Positions 20,930 to 31,625 are shown, counted from the stretch's first letter. The stretch: 64,000 nucleotides of DNA from Mesostigma viride (GCA_009746045.1 RPFO01000026.1:2594565-2658564), one strand, 5' to 3'. Numbers and translations: made by a program. Notes: generated from the sequence alone by a model not told the origin.

Positions 20930-21585
20930 TGAGAAGGACTGGGGTGAAAAATCCAGACCGTTGGTGGCTGCCTTCAAGCAGGAAGTTTCAAGGATCAACA
21001 AGTTTTTGTGAGCTGTCTGATATGGTCACTGCTGCGACAAAGGTGAGTTATCTTGTTTTTCATGCAATTTTTTTGCTGTAGCTAGGTAAGCCGGCCGTTT
21101 TGTACTCCTCTTTCTTTTGCTCTCACGATTATTCTTGTTGTGGTTTATATGGTCCCGTTAAGTGGCATGCATTATCATTATCCACATTAGTGTGAGAAAC
21201 CATCAGCAGTGTTGTAGCTTGCATCTACAACAACAGTTTTTGCTGCCGCCACCACTGCTATTACCAACATAAAGTCATTCTTGCTTTCTAAGCACTCTTT
21301 TTCCTCTTGGGCTGTTGGTTGGGATACCAGCCACCCTTGCACGCATAAATTCCAGCACCGGGTGCATGTGAAAACACAACCAAGGCAAGAATGTCCCCCT
21401 ATCGCAATATCCCACCCACGCAACGCACCCAATGCAGCAAGAATGGGACCACCTTGTTGCCATGAGCTCTAGCACCGTAGCCACCTCTAGCTTTCTACTG
21501 TTCCCGTCCATCCTTATTTACACTGGCTGCTTTGCTTGCATTTCTGGCTCAGTGCCAGTTTGCACTTGCTAGCTTGCTAAGACAA
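20930..21585. other. Possible exon remnants, no gene call
   Basis: A short open segment LAVEKDWGEKSRPLVAAFKQ (about 20920–21010) is followed by a GTGAGT donor-like site at 21041. Nothing joinable was found downstream. Confidence 0.3.
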
Positions 21586-21589
21586 TAAT

Positions 21590-21990
21590 GCAGCTTGCAA
21601 ACGGCAAGGGCAAGCACCCGGGTAAGAGCAAAGGCAACCGCACGAGCAAAGGAAAGGGAAACTGGAAGAGCAAGCACAAGGCCAAGGAAAGGATTAAGGC
21701 ACTTGTGCTTGCCAAAAGGGCAGGCTCAAGGGAAATGACAAGGGCAGGGGCAGGCACAAGGGAAGCGGATAAGGGCAAGGGCAGGCGCAAGGGAAAGAGA
21801 TTAGGACAAGTCAAGCACGAGGGAACGGACAAGGGCACGGGCAGGCACAAGGGAAAAGATGAAGACAAGGGCAGGCACTAGGGGAAGGATGAGGGCAACG
21901 GCAAACACTGGGGATCAAAGGATAGGGGCAAGGGCAGATGCTAGGGTAACAGTTAGGGCAAAGGCAGGCACAAGAGAAGAATAAGGGGCC
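21590..21990 (+). repeat. Lys/Gly-rich minisatellite
   Basis: Imperfect repeats of GGCAAGGGCAGGCACAAGGGA-like units. The longest frame (21588–21881) would give a Lys/Gly/Arg-rich peptide, but it drifts out of frame within the repeat, so I treat it as non-coding. Confidence 0.7.
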
Positions 21991-22204
21991 GTGAAGTATA
22001 AGTGGAAATGCGGGTGGCGACATGGGGTTCGATCGGGCCTGCTGATGCAAATGCAGATTTCAACTGCAGTGACAAACACAAGCGTAGACATAGGCAACGA
22101 CAAATTCCTTGCATGCGTGCCTTGCTCTTCACCGGCTGGCTCGTTTGCTAGTTGTCTAACAGTTTCTACCGATAAACATCACTTGCCATTGTAAGGTCTG
22201 CCTT

Positions 22205-22455
22205 GCTGCCGTGCTAGTGGGTAGCTGGGTGATCGTGCTTGTTCCTTGTCAAGGGAGGGATGCATGTGGAGTAGGTGGGTGGGTGTGCTTGTTCCTTGCC
22301 AAGGAAGGGATGCACAAAGGTTAGATAGGTGCACGTGCTTGTTTCTTGTCAAGGGAGGGACGCACAAAGGGTAGGTGGGGGCACATGGTTGTGCCTCGTC
22401 AAGGGCGGGATGCACGAAGGGTAGGTGGGGGCATGTGGTTGGTCCTTGTCTTTTC
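22205..22455. repeat. 50-bp minisatellite, 5 units
   Basis: The TGCTTGTTCCTTGTCAAGGG-containing unit recurs at 22236, 22286, 22336, 22386 and 22436. Confidence 0.85.
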
Positions 22456-22599
22456 ACCGCCCAAGCGATGGCGATGTAGCATGCATTATACATTTATTCG
22501 TGCATTAAAAATCACTTTCCTTACAAGCGGCCTTAGCCGACTCCATCTGCCGTTGCCATTTCTCCGTATTGCATTGTCCGGACACGGTTTTTGTGTCGC

Positions 22600-22840
22600 A
22601 GGTCTTCCCCCGTAAAGGCACAAGCTGCCTGCGCGCGGAATTATGTGCAGACACCTCGGTTTCCAACACGACGGCTTCCCGCACATATCGAGCTCTGGAT
22701 GTACAACATCTTCCCCCGGCGCACTTGCTCCCGGATGGAGCTTCTGTGCGGTGCCGACATCCCCGGAGCTGTCCTAAGCACCGCATGGAAACAGTATTTC
22801 AAGCCACGAAGAGAAGCCACGAATTTGATATTGACTTGAT
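22600..22840 (+). other. Possible terminal exon near CACTA right end
   Basis: After the acceptor-like TTTTGTGTCGCAG, an open frame runs to a stop at 22839 with a plausible protein look (RFPTRRLPAHIELWMYNIFP, WKQYFKPRREATN). An AATAATGAAA motif follows at about 22917. No domain recognised. It could be the last exon of a CACTA gene. Confidence 0.3.
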
Positions 22841-23164
22841 ATTGTCGTCAGAAGACTTGATATGCTATTTTATGTGAAGGCGTTGGATTTTTGTGCATGA
22901 CATGTAATCCTGCATTTAATAATGAAATTTTTTATGAAATAGGAACTTGTCTTGCATGAGCCTTGCTGCAAATGCCATTCATTTTTTTTCCCCCGGGTAA
23001 ATGGGTGTTAGGGGTTAGGTTGACCGAAATGATAAGTGAAATCAAAGTGAAATTCTGATAAGTGACATGCGTACTGCAATTCAGAACGACATAGCGACAT
23101 GATTGTAGTACCGGTAGTGTACGCGAGAAGCATACGACGTCGTAACCTACGGGGACCGAGTACC

Positions 23165-23360
23165 GGGATCGTAAATTACCAACTCGTAGATTACGACGTC
23201 GCAAATTACTACCTCGTACCTTACTACCTCGTAAATTACTACCTCGTACATTACTACCTCGTACATTACTACCTCGTACATTACTACCTCGTACATTACT
23301 ACCTCGTAAATTACTACCTCGTAAATTACTACCTCGTAAATTACTACCTGGTAAATTACG
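23165..23360. repeat. CACTA subterminal 14-bp repeats
   Basis: About a dozen head-to-tail copies of TTACTACCTCGTA(A/C), ending about 100 bp before the right TIR. Degenerate copies lie inside the left TIR. Such arrays bind transposase in CACTA elements. Confidence 0.8.
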
Positions 23361-23453
23361 CCTCGGATCTCATCTCGGATCTAATTCGTAACTTACGAGA
23401 CAGATTACGACGTAGTATCTAAACTGTAAGAGTAGTCTTGACGGTAAATTACC

Positions 23454-23509
23454 ACCTCGTAATTTACGCCTCGGATGCTTTTTACCACCCTCGGACGAAA
23501 AGTATAGTG
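23454..23509 (-). repeat. CACTA element right TIR
   Basis: 56-bp perfect inverse of 5796–5851, ending TATAGTG, then the CA duplication. Confidence 0.9.
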
Positions 23510-23511
23510 CA

Positions 23512-24158
23512 TGTCTCATTGATCACCGTCGCACTTCTCGGGAGCATCCTCAGGCCAATGGTTTGGCTAAGCGATTGGTGCAGACTGTCAAGCAGGCTTT
23601 GCGCAAGTGGAGCCTGCAGTCAGCATCATTCACTATGTGGGATCGTGAACTGGCGTGGATACTAGCCATGGGTTACCGGATGTCACCCCAGGAGTCGCTC
23701 GCCTGTTTCTCCCCGTATTTCCTGTTGTTTGGGCGCGCACCCTTACTCCCCACGGAGGCGCAGAGTGCACACCCCACCCCTATGGCGTTTGACAACGCCA
23801 GTCAGTTTCTGGCTGAGCCGCTGAGGTGACCGCACGGGCGGCTACTTTCCGCAAGGTTATGCCCATCGCCATGAACAACTTGTTCATCGCCCAGCACCGA
23901 GATACCCTGCGCTACGCTCAGCGCCGGGGGGGCGCTTACATGGCCCGTCAGCTGCATTTTCGTCCGGGGCAGTTCGTATTTCTCCGCACGCAGCTGACCG
24001 ACACTCTTGACGTGACTGCGGGGCCGACCATCTTGCGGATCGCCGCCATCAAGCCATCTGGGGTCGCCATTTTGGAGGGCGTCGACGGCAGTCGCACCAC
24101 AGATAACGTAATTAGGCAACCTCAGTCCGTGTTCGTTGCCCAATTACTTATTGCCTGA
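23512..24158 (+). pseudogene. Ty3/gypsy integrase, 3' half and C-terminal domain
   Basis: Continues the integrase broken at 5795: LIDHRRTSREHPQANGLAKR, then VQTVKQALRKW, YRMSPQES and LLFGRAP. The third catalytic residue, normally Glu in the LAER motif, is Lys here (codon 23569–23571). A frame change near 23820 leads into the C-terminal region (FRPGQFVFLRTQLTDTLDV, ILRIAAIKPSGVAILEG), ending at 24158. This looks like the chromo/GPY-type tail of algal gypsy elements. Inactive on two counts: the insertion and the missing Glu. Confidence 0.85.
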
Positions 24159-24189
24159 CCTCGCCCCGCACACGGCCAGGCGGGTCAAG

Positions 24190-24340
24190 GACGCACGTAC
24201 AGTGTCAGGCTTGCCATCGCGTAGACCAGGGGGATACCATGTTGCTGTGTGATCACTGTAATTGTGGGTGGCACATGCACTGCTTGCAGCCAGCGCTCAC
24301 CACCGTGCCAGCGGGCCAGTGGTTTTGCCAAGTTTTTGTC
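24190..24340 (+). pseudogene. PHD finger at the end of the gypsy polyprotein
   Basis: In a different frame from the preceding piece: CQACHRVDQGDTMLLCDHC, then CGWHMHC and VPAGQWFC (24203–24328). This gives the Cys4-His-Cys3 spacing of a PHD finger up to the last residues; the final Cys pair is incomplete (WFCQV). PHD fingers read histone tails, and a gypsy element could use one to target integration. One frameshift separates it from the integrase tail. Confidence 0.75.
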
Positions 24341-24434
24341 GCTGCCCGTTTCGCAACCAGTAGCGTTACCATTTCCTTAGCTGCTGTGGTGTTGGCACGG
24401 TCGCTGGCCATGTGAGGAGCCATGAGAGCCAGCG

Positions 24435-24605
24435 AGGGCGGGAATCATGGGACAGGTCCTCGCCGGCCCACCCCACAGGGCATGATGCACTGACGTCAGG
24501 CAGGCACGTCAGCTCAGCTCATTGATTTGGGTTTTACCAAAGCTGAGTGGCCAGCCGCCATGGTGGCGCCGGAGATTGTGGCACGCAGACGCGACAGCTG
24601 TCACG
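24435..24605 (+). repeat. Repeat shared with 29045–29172 (possible gypsy 3' end/LTR piece)
   Basis: ATCATGGGACAGGTCCTCGC… through TGGGTTTTACCAAAGCTGAG to GGCACGCAGACGCGACA occurs at both places in the same orientation, with small indels. The first copy directly follows the gypsy pol end, so an LTR or 3' UTR origin is plausible. Confidence 0.55.
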
Positions 24606-24654
24606 GATGCGAGCTAATAATGTCATCCGGGCGCCCACTATGCACAAGACCGGT

Positions 24655-25349
24655 AGTTATTATAAATAGTGACGGAACCTTTTTGCCACTTGGGCAATTA
24701 GGTCCGTCACTATTTATCCGGCGAAAACCACTCGCCGGTATCTATTCCGCGTTAAGTTCACTACAATACGCTTCCGCGGACACCTTTTTCAGCGGGGAAA
24801 GTGCCCCCGGGCTTCCGGGGCAAATTCAGCAAGCGCGGCGGAACTTAGATACTAAAATTTCGTTTTTGGTTCGTACCGTACAGCCAATCATTTTGCGCCC
24901 GGATCAAATTGTGATCTGGGCACTGAACACGAAAATTTCAGCGGAACGTACGAAACACCAACGCAACTACAGAAAATTTTCAATGACGAAACTGTAGTAC
25001 CGTGTACCAAGCAAAATGTAGTAGGACTTCGCTAAACTCACGTTCGGAATTTTTCCCCGCAAGATTCCCCCGCAAGATTCCCCCGCACGATTCCCCCCGC
25101 TAGGTTCAGGCTCCAGTCGATGCTCGCCAAATGGCGCAAAAAAAGAAACATATGTTAAAATCGACGGTGCGAATCCTCGTTACCGCTCGGGTAACATTCT
25201 CACTCATTTCGCGTCTCCTACGAACCGTATTGTAGTGTTCACGTGAACGTGGCGCGGAATTGATACCGGCGAGTGGTTTTCGCCGGATAAATAGTGACGG
25301 ACCTAATTGCCCAAGTGGCAAAAAGGTTCCGTCACTATTTATATAATAA
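24655..25349. mobile_element. Palindromic MITE (Pal) split by a small CACTA element
   Basis: The arms AAATAGTGACGGAACCTTTTTG… and its complement enclose CCGGCGAAAACCACTCGCCGG. The intact version is at 27172–27435. The centre GTTAAGTTCACGTGAAC is interrupted at 24758/24759 by a 479-bp CACTA insert. Confidence 0.8.
24759..25237. mobile_element. 479-bp non-autonomous CACTA element
   Basis: Begins CACTACAATACG and ends CGTATTGTAGTG. Flanked by TT on both sides (24757–24758, 25238–25239). The intact palindrome at 27172–27435 shows the empty site. Contains three tandem CCCCGCAAGATTC-like units near 25060–25100. No ORF of note. Confidence 0.85.
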
Positions 25350-27612
25350 CTAAAACGTCGTAGTGTGGGGGCCGATATCTATCGTACCGCTGATGCCTAC
25401 TGCAGTACCGAATCTCGCCTTAACGATATTCCAACCGGGCATATTTTCCCTTCTGGCACTTTCGTTTGCATGGCCTTCTGGTATCAATTCCTTCCGGTAT
25501 TCGGAAATACCCGTGTCACCACAGGGATTCGAACCCCCAGTGCTTTTGCTAACGGGACTATTTCGTCAACCGGTTGACGAATTTTGAAAATAGTAGTAAA
25601 ATAGTCAACCATTTTGGGCAATTCGTCAACCACATTCGTCAACCAACTCGGCAATTCGTCAACCAATTGACGAATATGTTCCGAAGTTCGTCAACCGGTT
25701 TGACGAAATGTTTAGGGTATTCGTCAACCACCTAAGTCCTGAAGGCCAGACCTAAGGTCCAGCGGCGCCGCGTCAGGCCGTCAGCCCGTACCATCTGAAT
25801 CCTAGGTACGCTGCAGTTGGAGTTGGTTTGGAAAGACAGTACGTCAGTACGGTTCAGGACAATGCTCGGGTACCAAAACTGAAGACGAGCAAGGCAGGAC
25901 TTGAGCCGACGAGGGCATGAAAAAATTATTAACCAGGCGGTGACATTGCGTATGCTACCTGCTGTTCGGCAGCAAACGTCCATATATTTGCGCGTGGGGA
26001 GACTTTTTACGTTATTCTTGACATGTTTTATTAGCGATGACGGCCAGGAATGGTTCGAGGCCATGTCCGTGAGGTGGGAGTGACGGCTCCCGCACAGCAG
26101 GTAATCTGCGGTTTCGACCTGGTACGTATTAACATGTTATCGTTTATGCATTACAGTACCAAGTCGTCCTATCGTTTATAAACTAGTTGTAGACATGTAA
26201 TCGATGGTTTTTGCTTGTCGTTTTGTTGCTTTAGTGCTTGTACGCGTTCGCTTGTGATGGTTGGGGAATACCACTATGTCACGCAGATTTTGGACCAGAT
26301 TTGATTGCTAGTAGCTGAGGCTTCAACGAAACCAGTGAAGTAGCGTTTGGTATTGTCTCTAAACATGGTGGGCTTGATAACGGGGTGCTTTTCCCTGCAC
26401 AGACATAGCGAGACAAGTGGTTTTCTGGCCACCTCTAGGCATTACTTCTTGGTTTGCTGGCCCAAGTTATCCTTCTGCTTGTGCGTCCATAGTGCATGCA
26501 AGAAACATGAATGGCCGGGGCATGCTTTCATGGAAGCATAACCAGGTTAGTTCTTTTGTTTTTTCTATCATTGCCAATCATTGGAATTGCTTTATAGTGT
26601 GTTGGATGCATTGATAATGTAGCTCCTTGTGAACCCCTTCTACGCTTGGTTTTGGGCCTTGGCACAAGCTTTATACTTGTTGTATAGCATGCTGTTGTTA
26701 TTTTAAAGCTGGAAATGTGTTTGGGAATCCATGTGTGGCCATCTATGATGTTTTGTGCCACGTTGGAATTGAATGCCTGTACGGTAAGCAAAACACCCCA
26801 AAATAACTGCACCCGTTATAACGGTCTGAGCTATTATGGGCTGTATGCTAGCTAGCTTGTGCAGTTCTATGGCATGTCATGTTGTGAATGCATCTATGGC
26901 ATGCCTGTGATTATGCAGTTGTCAACAACCACTATGTGATATTATGTTTTATCCACATGCATTACATGCGTGTGTGAGGCGTGAGCGGCCTTAAGTTAAT
27001 TATGAAGAAATAAAGCTTCCTCCTCCCCCCCCCCCAGGGTTGACGAAGCGCCAAGGCAAATAGTCAACCAGTTTGACGAATTGCCGAGGCAAATAGTCAA
27101 CCATTTGACGAAGTGCCGAGGCAAATAGTCAACAGTTTGACGAATGACAAAAACCCTTAGCAAAAGCACTGCGAACCCCCGACTTACGAGGTCTTAGTTA
27201 TTATAAATAGTGACGGAACCTTTTTGCCACTTGGGCAATTAGGTCCGTCACTATTTATCCGGCGAAAACCACTCGCCGGTATATCAATTCCGCGCCACGT
27301 TCACGTGAACTTAACGCGGAATAGATACCGGCGAGTGGTTTTCGCCGGATAAATAGTGACGGACCTAATTGCCCAAGTGGCAAAAAGGTTCCGTCACTAT
27401 TTATAATAACTAAGACCTCGTAAGTCGGGGGTTCGAATCCCTGTGGTGCCACGGGTATTTCCGAATACCGGAAGGAATTGATACCAGAAGGCCAAACGAA
27501 AGTGCCAGAAGGGAAAATATGCCCGGTTGGAATATCGTTAAGGCGAGATTCGGTACTGCAGTAGGCATCAGCGGTACGATAGATATCGGCCCCCACACTA
27601 CGACGTTTTAGT
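25349..27612. mobile_element. TIR element B with ~230-bp inverted arms
   Basis: The left arm (TAAAACGTCGTAGTGTGGGG…) and right arm (…CCCCACACTACGACGTTTTA) are inverted copies. Both contain GATATCTATCGTACCGCTGA-type sequence, a B-box-like GGGGGTTCGAATCCC, and then clusters of GTCAACC/GGTTGACGAA. The right arm is broken by the palindromic MITE at 27172–27435. The unique interior (25740–27000) has no recognised gene. Confidence 0.65.
27172..27435. mobile_element. Intact palindromic MITE (Pal), 264 bp
   Basis: Near-perfect palindrome from CGAACCCCCGACTTACGAGG to its complement, centred on GTTCACGTGAAC. Inserted in the right arm of element B after AGCACTG. A third, 74-bp copy lacking the centre lies at 27612–27685. 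Confidence 0.8.
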
Positions 27613-27685
27613 TATTATAAATAGTGACGGACCTAATTGCCCAAGTGGCAAAAAGGTTCCGTCACTATTTATAATAATAACTCCG
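27612..27685. repeat. Short Pal copy
   Basis: AGTTATTATAAATAGTGACGG… to …CCGTCACTATTTATAATAATAACT without the central segment. Confidence 0.75.
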
Positions 27686-27689
27686 GTGA

Positions 27690-28657
27690 CGTGCGCAAGG
27701 AATTTGTTTTCTGCGCATTTTCGACAAAGGCTAGTGACCGGGGGGGGGACACTAGCACTTGCAGCATAGGGGCAGGGGCAGGCGCGCCGGGCCAGGCACA
27801 GTCGGGCGCGCAGCATAAGAGCGGACGAAAGTGTACGTGCGCGCGCGCTGGGCCAGGCACAGCTGGGCCGGCGCGCAGCACTGACTTGAGCGGACGGCAG
27901 CACAAGTGCGCAGCGTCGAGAGGATCATACGCGAGTTAGTGGACAACTGGAGCTGGAGCTGGAGCTGGACTGCTGGACTTCAACAGCGCCGAGGCTATTC
28001 AATGACAGGCCAGGTGTCTTTGTGGTGTAGAATAGCGGGTCAACGTTATGAGGACTGGACAGAAAATGGAAAAGGACAATTTGCGGTGCGGAGCCAGATC
28101 GCTGGAATGAATGCAAAATCACTGGCAGCCCTACAAAGGGATTTCTTCTAGAAAGGAAATATTAGAAGCAATGTTTGCTGGGCCACTCACACGCAAGGTG
28201 TGAGCGTGCAGATTGTTTGAAGGATATTATGCTTCGACCTTGGTGGTCGTGACTCAATGCCGGACATTCCCAGGGACAGAAATGCCGGAGCGGCTCTAGG
28301 AGATGAGATCGGCAACAGGGTAGCAATTTAGATTTGTCGGGATGCCTTCCTGCTTTTGTTGGCATGTGTGGTAGAAAGCCAGGGCAGCAACTGGAATGCG
28401 GTTTCTGTTTGCATGGTTCAGGCAGCAAGATAGTTTTGGCACTTCTGGCTGGACTGACAAGTGTGGCGTGTGTCATGCGTGTGGCATGACGAATGGTTTG
28501 GTTCATAGTCGAAGAGGACTCTCACGTAGCGTGTAGTCTCTTCGAGTCTCTCGTTAGTGGCCTTCGTGTTTCTCCCTTTCCTTGGGAGCAAGGCCGGTAG
28601 CATGTCATGGAGCGCTGCCTAACTGTGGGCTCGTGAGCATGGAGTGCATCGATATTG
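27690..28657. other. No gene recognised
   Basis: A GC-rich block (27760–27900) with repeated GCGCGC and GGGCCAGGCACAG words. A short frame MTGQVSLWCRIAGQRYEDWT (about 28001–28151) has no domain. Confidence 0.35.
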
Positions 28658-28668
28658 AGACTATCAAC

Positions 28669-28752
28669 AAGTAATTATTTTTCTAATGAGATTAGCATAG
28701 TACTCCGTGGCATGCCTTTGCGCATGACACGCAAGTACTTACTTACTTACTT
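28669..28752 (+). mobile_element. 84-bp insert (R84) with 11-bp target duplication
   Basis: Flanked by AGACTATCAAC at 28658–28668 and 28753–28763. The body GATTAGCATAGTACTC…GACACGCAAGTACT ends in (TTAC)n. Homologous to 15225–15306. The size, tail and duplications fit a severely 5'-truncated retroposon. Confidence 0.8.
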
Positions 28753-29044
28753 AGACTATCAACGTGTTGTAATTGTATTAACTTTCTCAATAAATTCCGC
28801 ATGTGCGGCTTCATCATCAGACTGTGAAAAGTGCGTGTTGTGAAAGCATTGTTCTATAGCAGGGCAGGCAAAAGCATCATCTTGCACCATCATCATTGTC
28901 GCCATTAGATTAGTTGAAGCGTCTAGCTAACGCCCCAGCAACCTTGGATAGTCAAACGCGGCACGCGACGGTACACAAGGGGATCAATAAGGTGGTCATC
29001 AGGCACGAGGGACAGTTCCTTGTCCTCGGCTGAGAACCTTCCTT

Positions 29045-29172
29045 TCGTTAATCATGGGACAGGTCCTCGCCCACCCCACAGGCACGTCAGCTCAGCTCAT
29101 TTGGGTTTTACCAAAGCTGAGTGGCTAGCCGCCATGGTGGCGCCGGAGATTGTGGCACGCAGACGCGACACC
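29045..29172 (+). repeat. Second copy of the 24435–24605 repeat
   Basis: Same orientation and near-identical words, abutting a half-LINE at about 29173. Confidence 0.55.
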
Positions 29173-29402
29173 TCTCCCTTCTTTGGTCTGCCATGCAGAA
29201 CAAGAAGAGGTGGCATAAGATTGTCCAGGCTCACACGCCAGCCCCTGTGGGCAAGCCACCTCCACCCAAGGGGAAGGGGCGTTTTGCTGAGGAGTGTAGT
29301 TAGGATTCTATAGACTAGCTAGCTTAGAGTTAGATTAGTTCGCTTACGCGGCTTCTCGCACCCACCCATCCAGCAAGGAATATGTGCCACATGATCTCCC
29401 AA
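29173..29402 (+). mobile_element. Half-LINE family 2 copy
   Basis: Coding tail MQNKKRWHKIVQAH … GKPPPPKGKGRFAEECS with a stop near 29303, then a UTR with TATAGACTAGCTAGCTTAG and the hairpin CTCCCAACAGAGG, then an A/T-rich tail. Sister of 14842–15175. Confidence 0.7.
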
Positions 29403-29403
29403 C

Positions 29404-29506
29404 AGAGGCATTAAATTAAACTAAATTAAATTAAATTAAATTAAATTAAATTAAATTAAATTAAATTAAATTAAATTAAATTAAATTAAATTAAATTAAA
29501 TTAAAT
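29404..29506. repeat. (TTAAA)n microsatellite joining two LINE tails
   Basis: About 20 copies of TTAAA between a forward half-LINE tail (to 29402) and the start of a reverse-oriented LINE 3' end (29507). Confidence 0.95.
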
Positions 29507-29550
29507 TATAACATGCCTCCGTTGGGAGGTCATGTAGCACATATTCCTTG
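29507..29550 (-). mobile_element. LINE 3' end fragment, reverse orientation
   Basis: TTATAACATGCCTCCGTTGG…CATATTCCTTG is the reverse complement of the family 2 tail. Only about 45 bp survive before a forward ORF1 fragment begins. Confidence 0.65.
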
Positions 29551-30135
29551 ATGACAGATTCCTTCCCCGCTCGCGGGGTAAGGCCGGCCCCTCCCCCTTG
29601 CTCCTCACCTTTGACACCATGGCGGATAAGATGGAGTTCCTCAAGTGTCGCAAGCGGCTTGGGGGGACCGCCTACACGCTGGACGACGACTTGACCTTGA
29701 CGCAGCAACAACGGCGACGGGAGTTATGGCCGACCTACCTCCAGCTTCGGCAGACGGCGGGGCAGAAGCCGGTCTACTGGAAGGGGGCGGACATCTACGT
29801 CGCCCACAAGCCCTGGCAGGCGACCCCTGCAACCCCAGCCACCCCAGCCACCCCAGCCTAGGGAATATATAGCAGTAGTGTAGACTAGAAAGCTTAGTGA
29901 CGTGGCCATGTATGCCTACGTGATGGGCCCACACCCGCCCATGCAATAGCCGTAGCAATGTCGAGTCATGCTTTGCCCATGCAGGGAGTTACTCCCTGCT
30001 GAGAGGCCATGTGTACCCTAGCTATAGCCTATAGCCACATACCTTCCACCCCATATGTCATGCAGGCCTTCTAGGCCCTCTCCTCAAGCCCCCCCTGGGT
30101 GCAGGCCTGTGCTTGTTTAGGAGGCATGAACCATC
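29551..30135 (+). mobile_element. Half-LINE family 1: ORF1 C-terminal domain plus 3' UTR
   Basis: Frame LPRSRGKAGPSPLLLTFDT, then ADKMEFLKCRKRL, YTLDDDLTLTQQQRRRELWP, VYWKGADIYV and an (ATP)n tail, with a stop near 29861. The UTR begins GGGAATATATAGCAGTAGTG. This is the best-preserved ORF1 C-terminal domain in the window. It runs into the truncated RT LINE at about 30136, where the junction is unclear. Confidence 0.75.
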
Positions 30136-31625
30136 ATGGGAAGTCAAATGGGCTTCCGTCCTGGGCGCAACACCGTCATGGCCATCTTCGTCGCGCGTCG
30201 CCTCTTCGAGGAAATCGCTCTCCTGCAACCTGGTGAGTTTCCCGCAATCCTGATCTTCGTCGACTTCATCAAGGCTTTTGATTCTGTCCTCTGGGACGCT
30301 CTATGGGCTGTACTTGCTCGCGCTCGCGTCCCCACTCCCCTGATTACCGTCATCCGCACGCTGTATGAGGGGTTGACCACTTCGGTGCGCACTCAACACG
30401 GCATTACCCCGCCATGCCCACTGCAGACCGGCGTCTGGTGCCCAGGGTTGCGTCCTGTCGCCGTACCTGTTTATTATTGTAGTGGATTATGTTATGCGCC
30501 AGGCACGTGCTCGCTTTGCTAGCATTGCAGGCCGTGCCCCTGGCCTAGCGATCACGAACGAGCTTGGGGAAGGGGGGCCGACTAACAAGCAGAATTTACT
30601 AGCTGACCTCATTTATGCCGACGACATCACGTTCATCGAGAAGCCGGAGTCTGCCCAACTTTGGCTGGACTGCCTGGCGCTCGAGGCTCGGGCGGTTGGT
30701 CTAGAAATCAGCCCCAAAACGGAGGCCCTGGCCCTCGGCATGGCAGGGCCCCCACCCACACTCCGCCTCGATCTTAGACGATGCCGAGGTCAACTACCCT
30801 CCTTCAGGCCGCTTCAAGCTGCTCGGCAGTTGGCCTCCCGACTGCGAGGACGACATGACGACACGGATCGGCATGGCGTGGGCGCACCTCCATGACCACC
30901 GCCGCTGGTGGAGCAACCCCGCCCTACCCCGGATCGTCAAGCGTGACCTCTTCAAGGTCGTCATTCTGACGATCCTGACCTACGGCGCCGAGACGTGGAC
31001 ACTGATGCAGGAGCTGGAGCAACGACTCGACGGCGCCGTCACCAAGATGCTTCGCAAGGCCCTTAACATCCCCTTTGGTTTGCACATTAGTAATGAGGAT
31101 TTGTACGCTGATTTGCCCTATGTTTCCCACATTATTAGGCACAGGCGCCTGGGCCTAGCCGGGCACCTGGCCCGCACAGATCAGGTAGATACATCAGATA
31201 GACTAGCTGGCACCAAGCCCGCCCAGCCTGGGCGATATGTCCTCACCTGGCGTGCCCCCGGCCGCGCGCGGCAGGGCCACCACCCGTGGACTTTTCGTGA
31301 TAGACTCGGCATGGACATGTGCTACACTAGACGTGACGGGCTCACCCCCGGGCAGCCTCCTGGTTTGTCTGTAATATGGAGGCAGATGGTGCGCAAGGAT
31401 AGATGGCAAGTAGTGATGAAGGAGACCACCCCCAAGCCTGTGGGGGCTCCGCGTGTGACCAAGTATGGCATTCATAGCGATTCGGGCCGCGGTGCCCACA
31501 CCCCTGTAACTAGGACCTAGATAGCTCATACCATCCATTCCATCCCATGTTCCCCTCCCACTGAGGACTTATGCTCACGTGACGCAGTCACGTGTCTATT
31601 AATTAATTAATTAATTAATTAATTA
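30136..31625 (+). pseudogene. LINE reverse transcriptase, 5' truncated, with 3' UTR and tail
   Basis: The RT begins inside the fingers/palm (QMGFRPGRNTVMAIF). FVDFIKAFDSVLWD carries the first catalytic Asp, and LIYADDITF (about 30611–30637) is the active site. The C-terminal extension is RRWWSNPALPRIVKRDLF … RHRRLGLAGHLART, ending at a stop at 31520. Frame changes lie near 30430–30480 and 30780–30855. The endonuclease and ORF1 are missing. The 3' UTR contains the perfect hairpin CACGTGAC-GCA-GTCACGTG (about 31576–31594), followed by (TTAA)n. A second, shorter copy is at 58852–59430. It is a different family from the LINE at 7935. Confidence 0.88.

Noticed and set aside
23165-23360. CRISPR-like short direct repeats
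   Set aside because: No spacers; 14-bp head-to-tail repeats next to a CACTA terminus in eukaryotic DNA.
27400-27460. tRNA gene suggested by GGGGGTTCGAATCCC and a GGTGCCA end
   Set aside because: No matching 5' acceptor strand or anticodon arm; the upstream sequence is the palindromic MITE.
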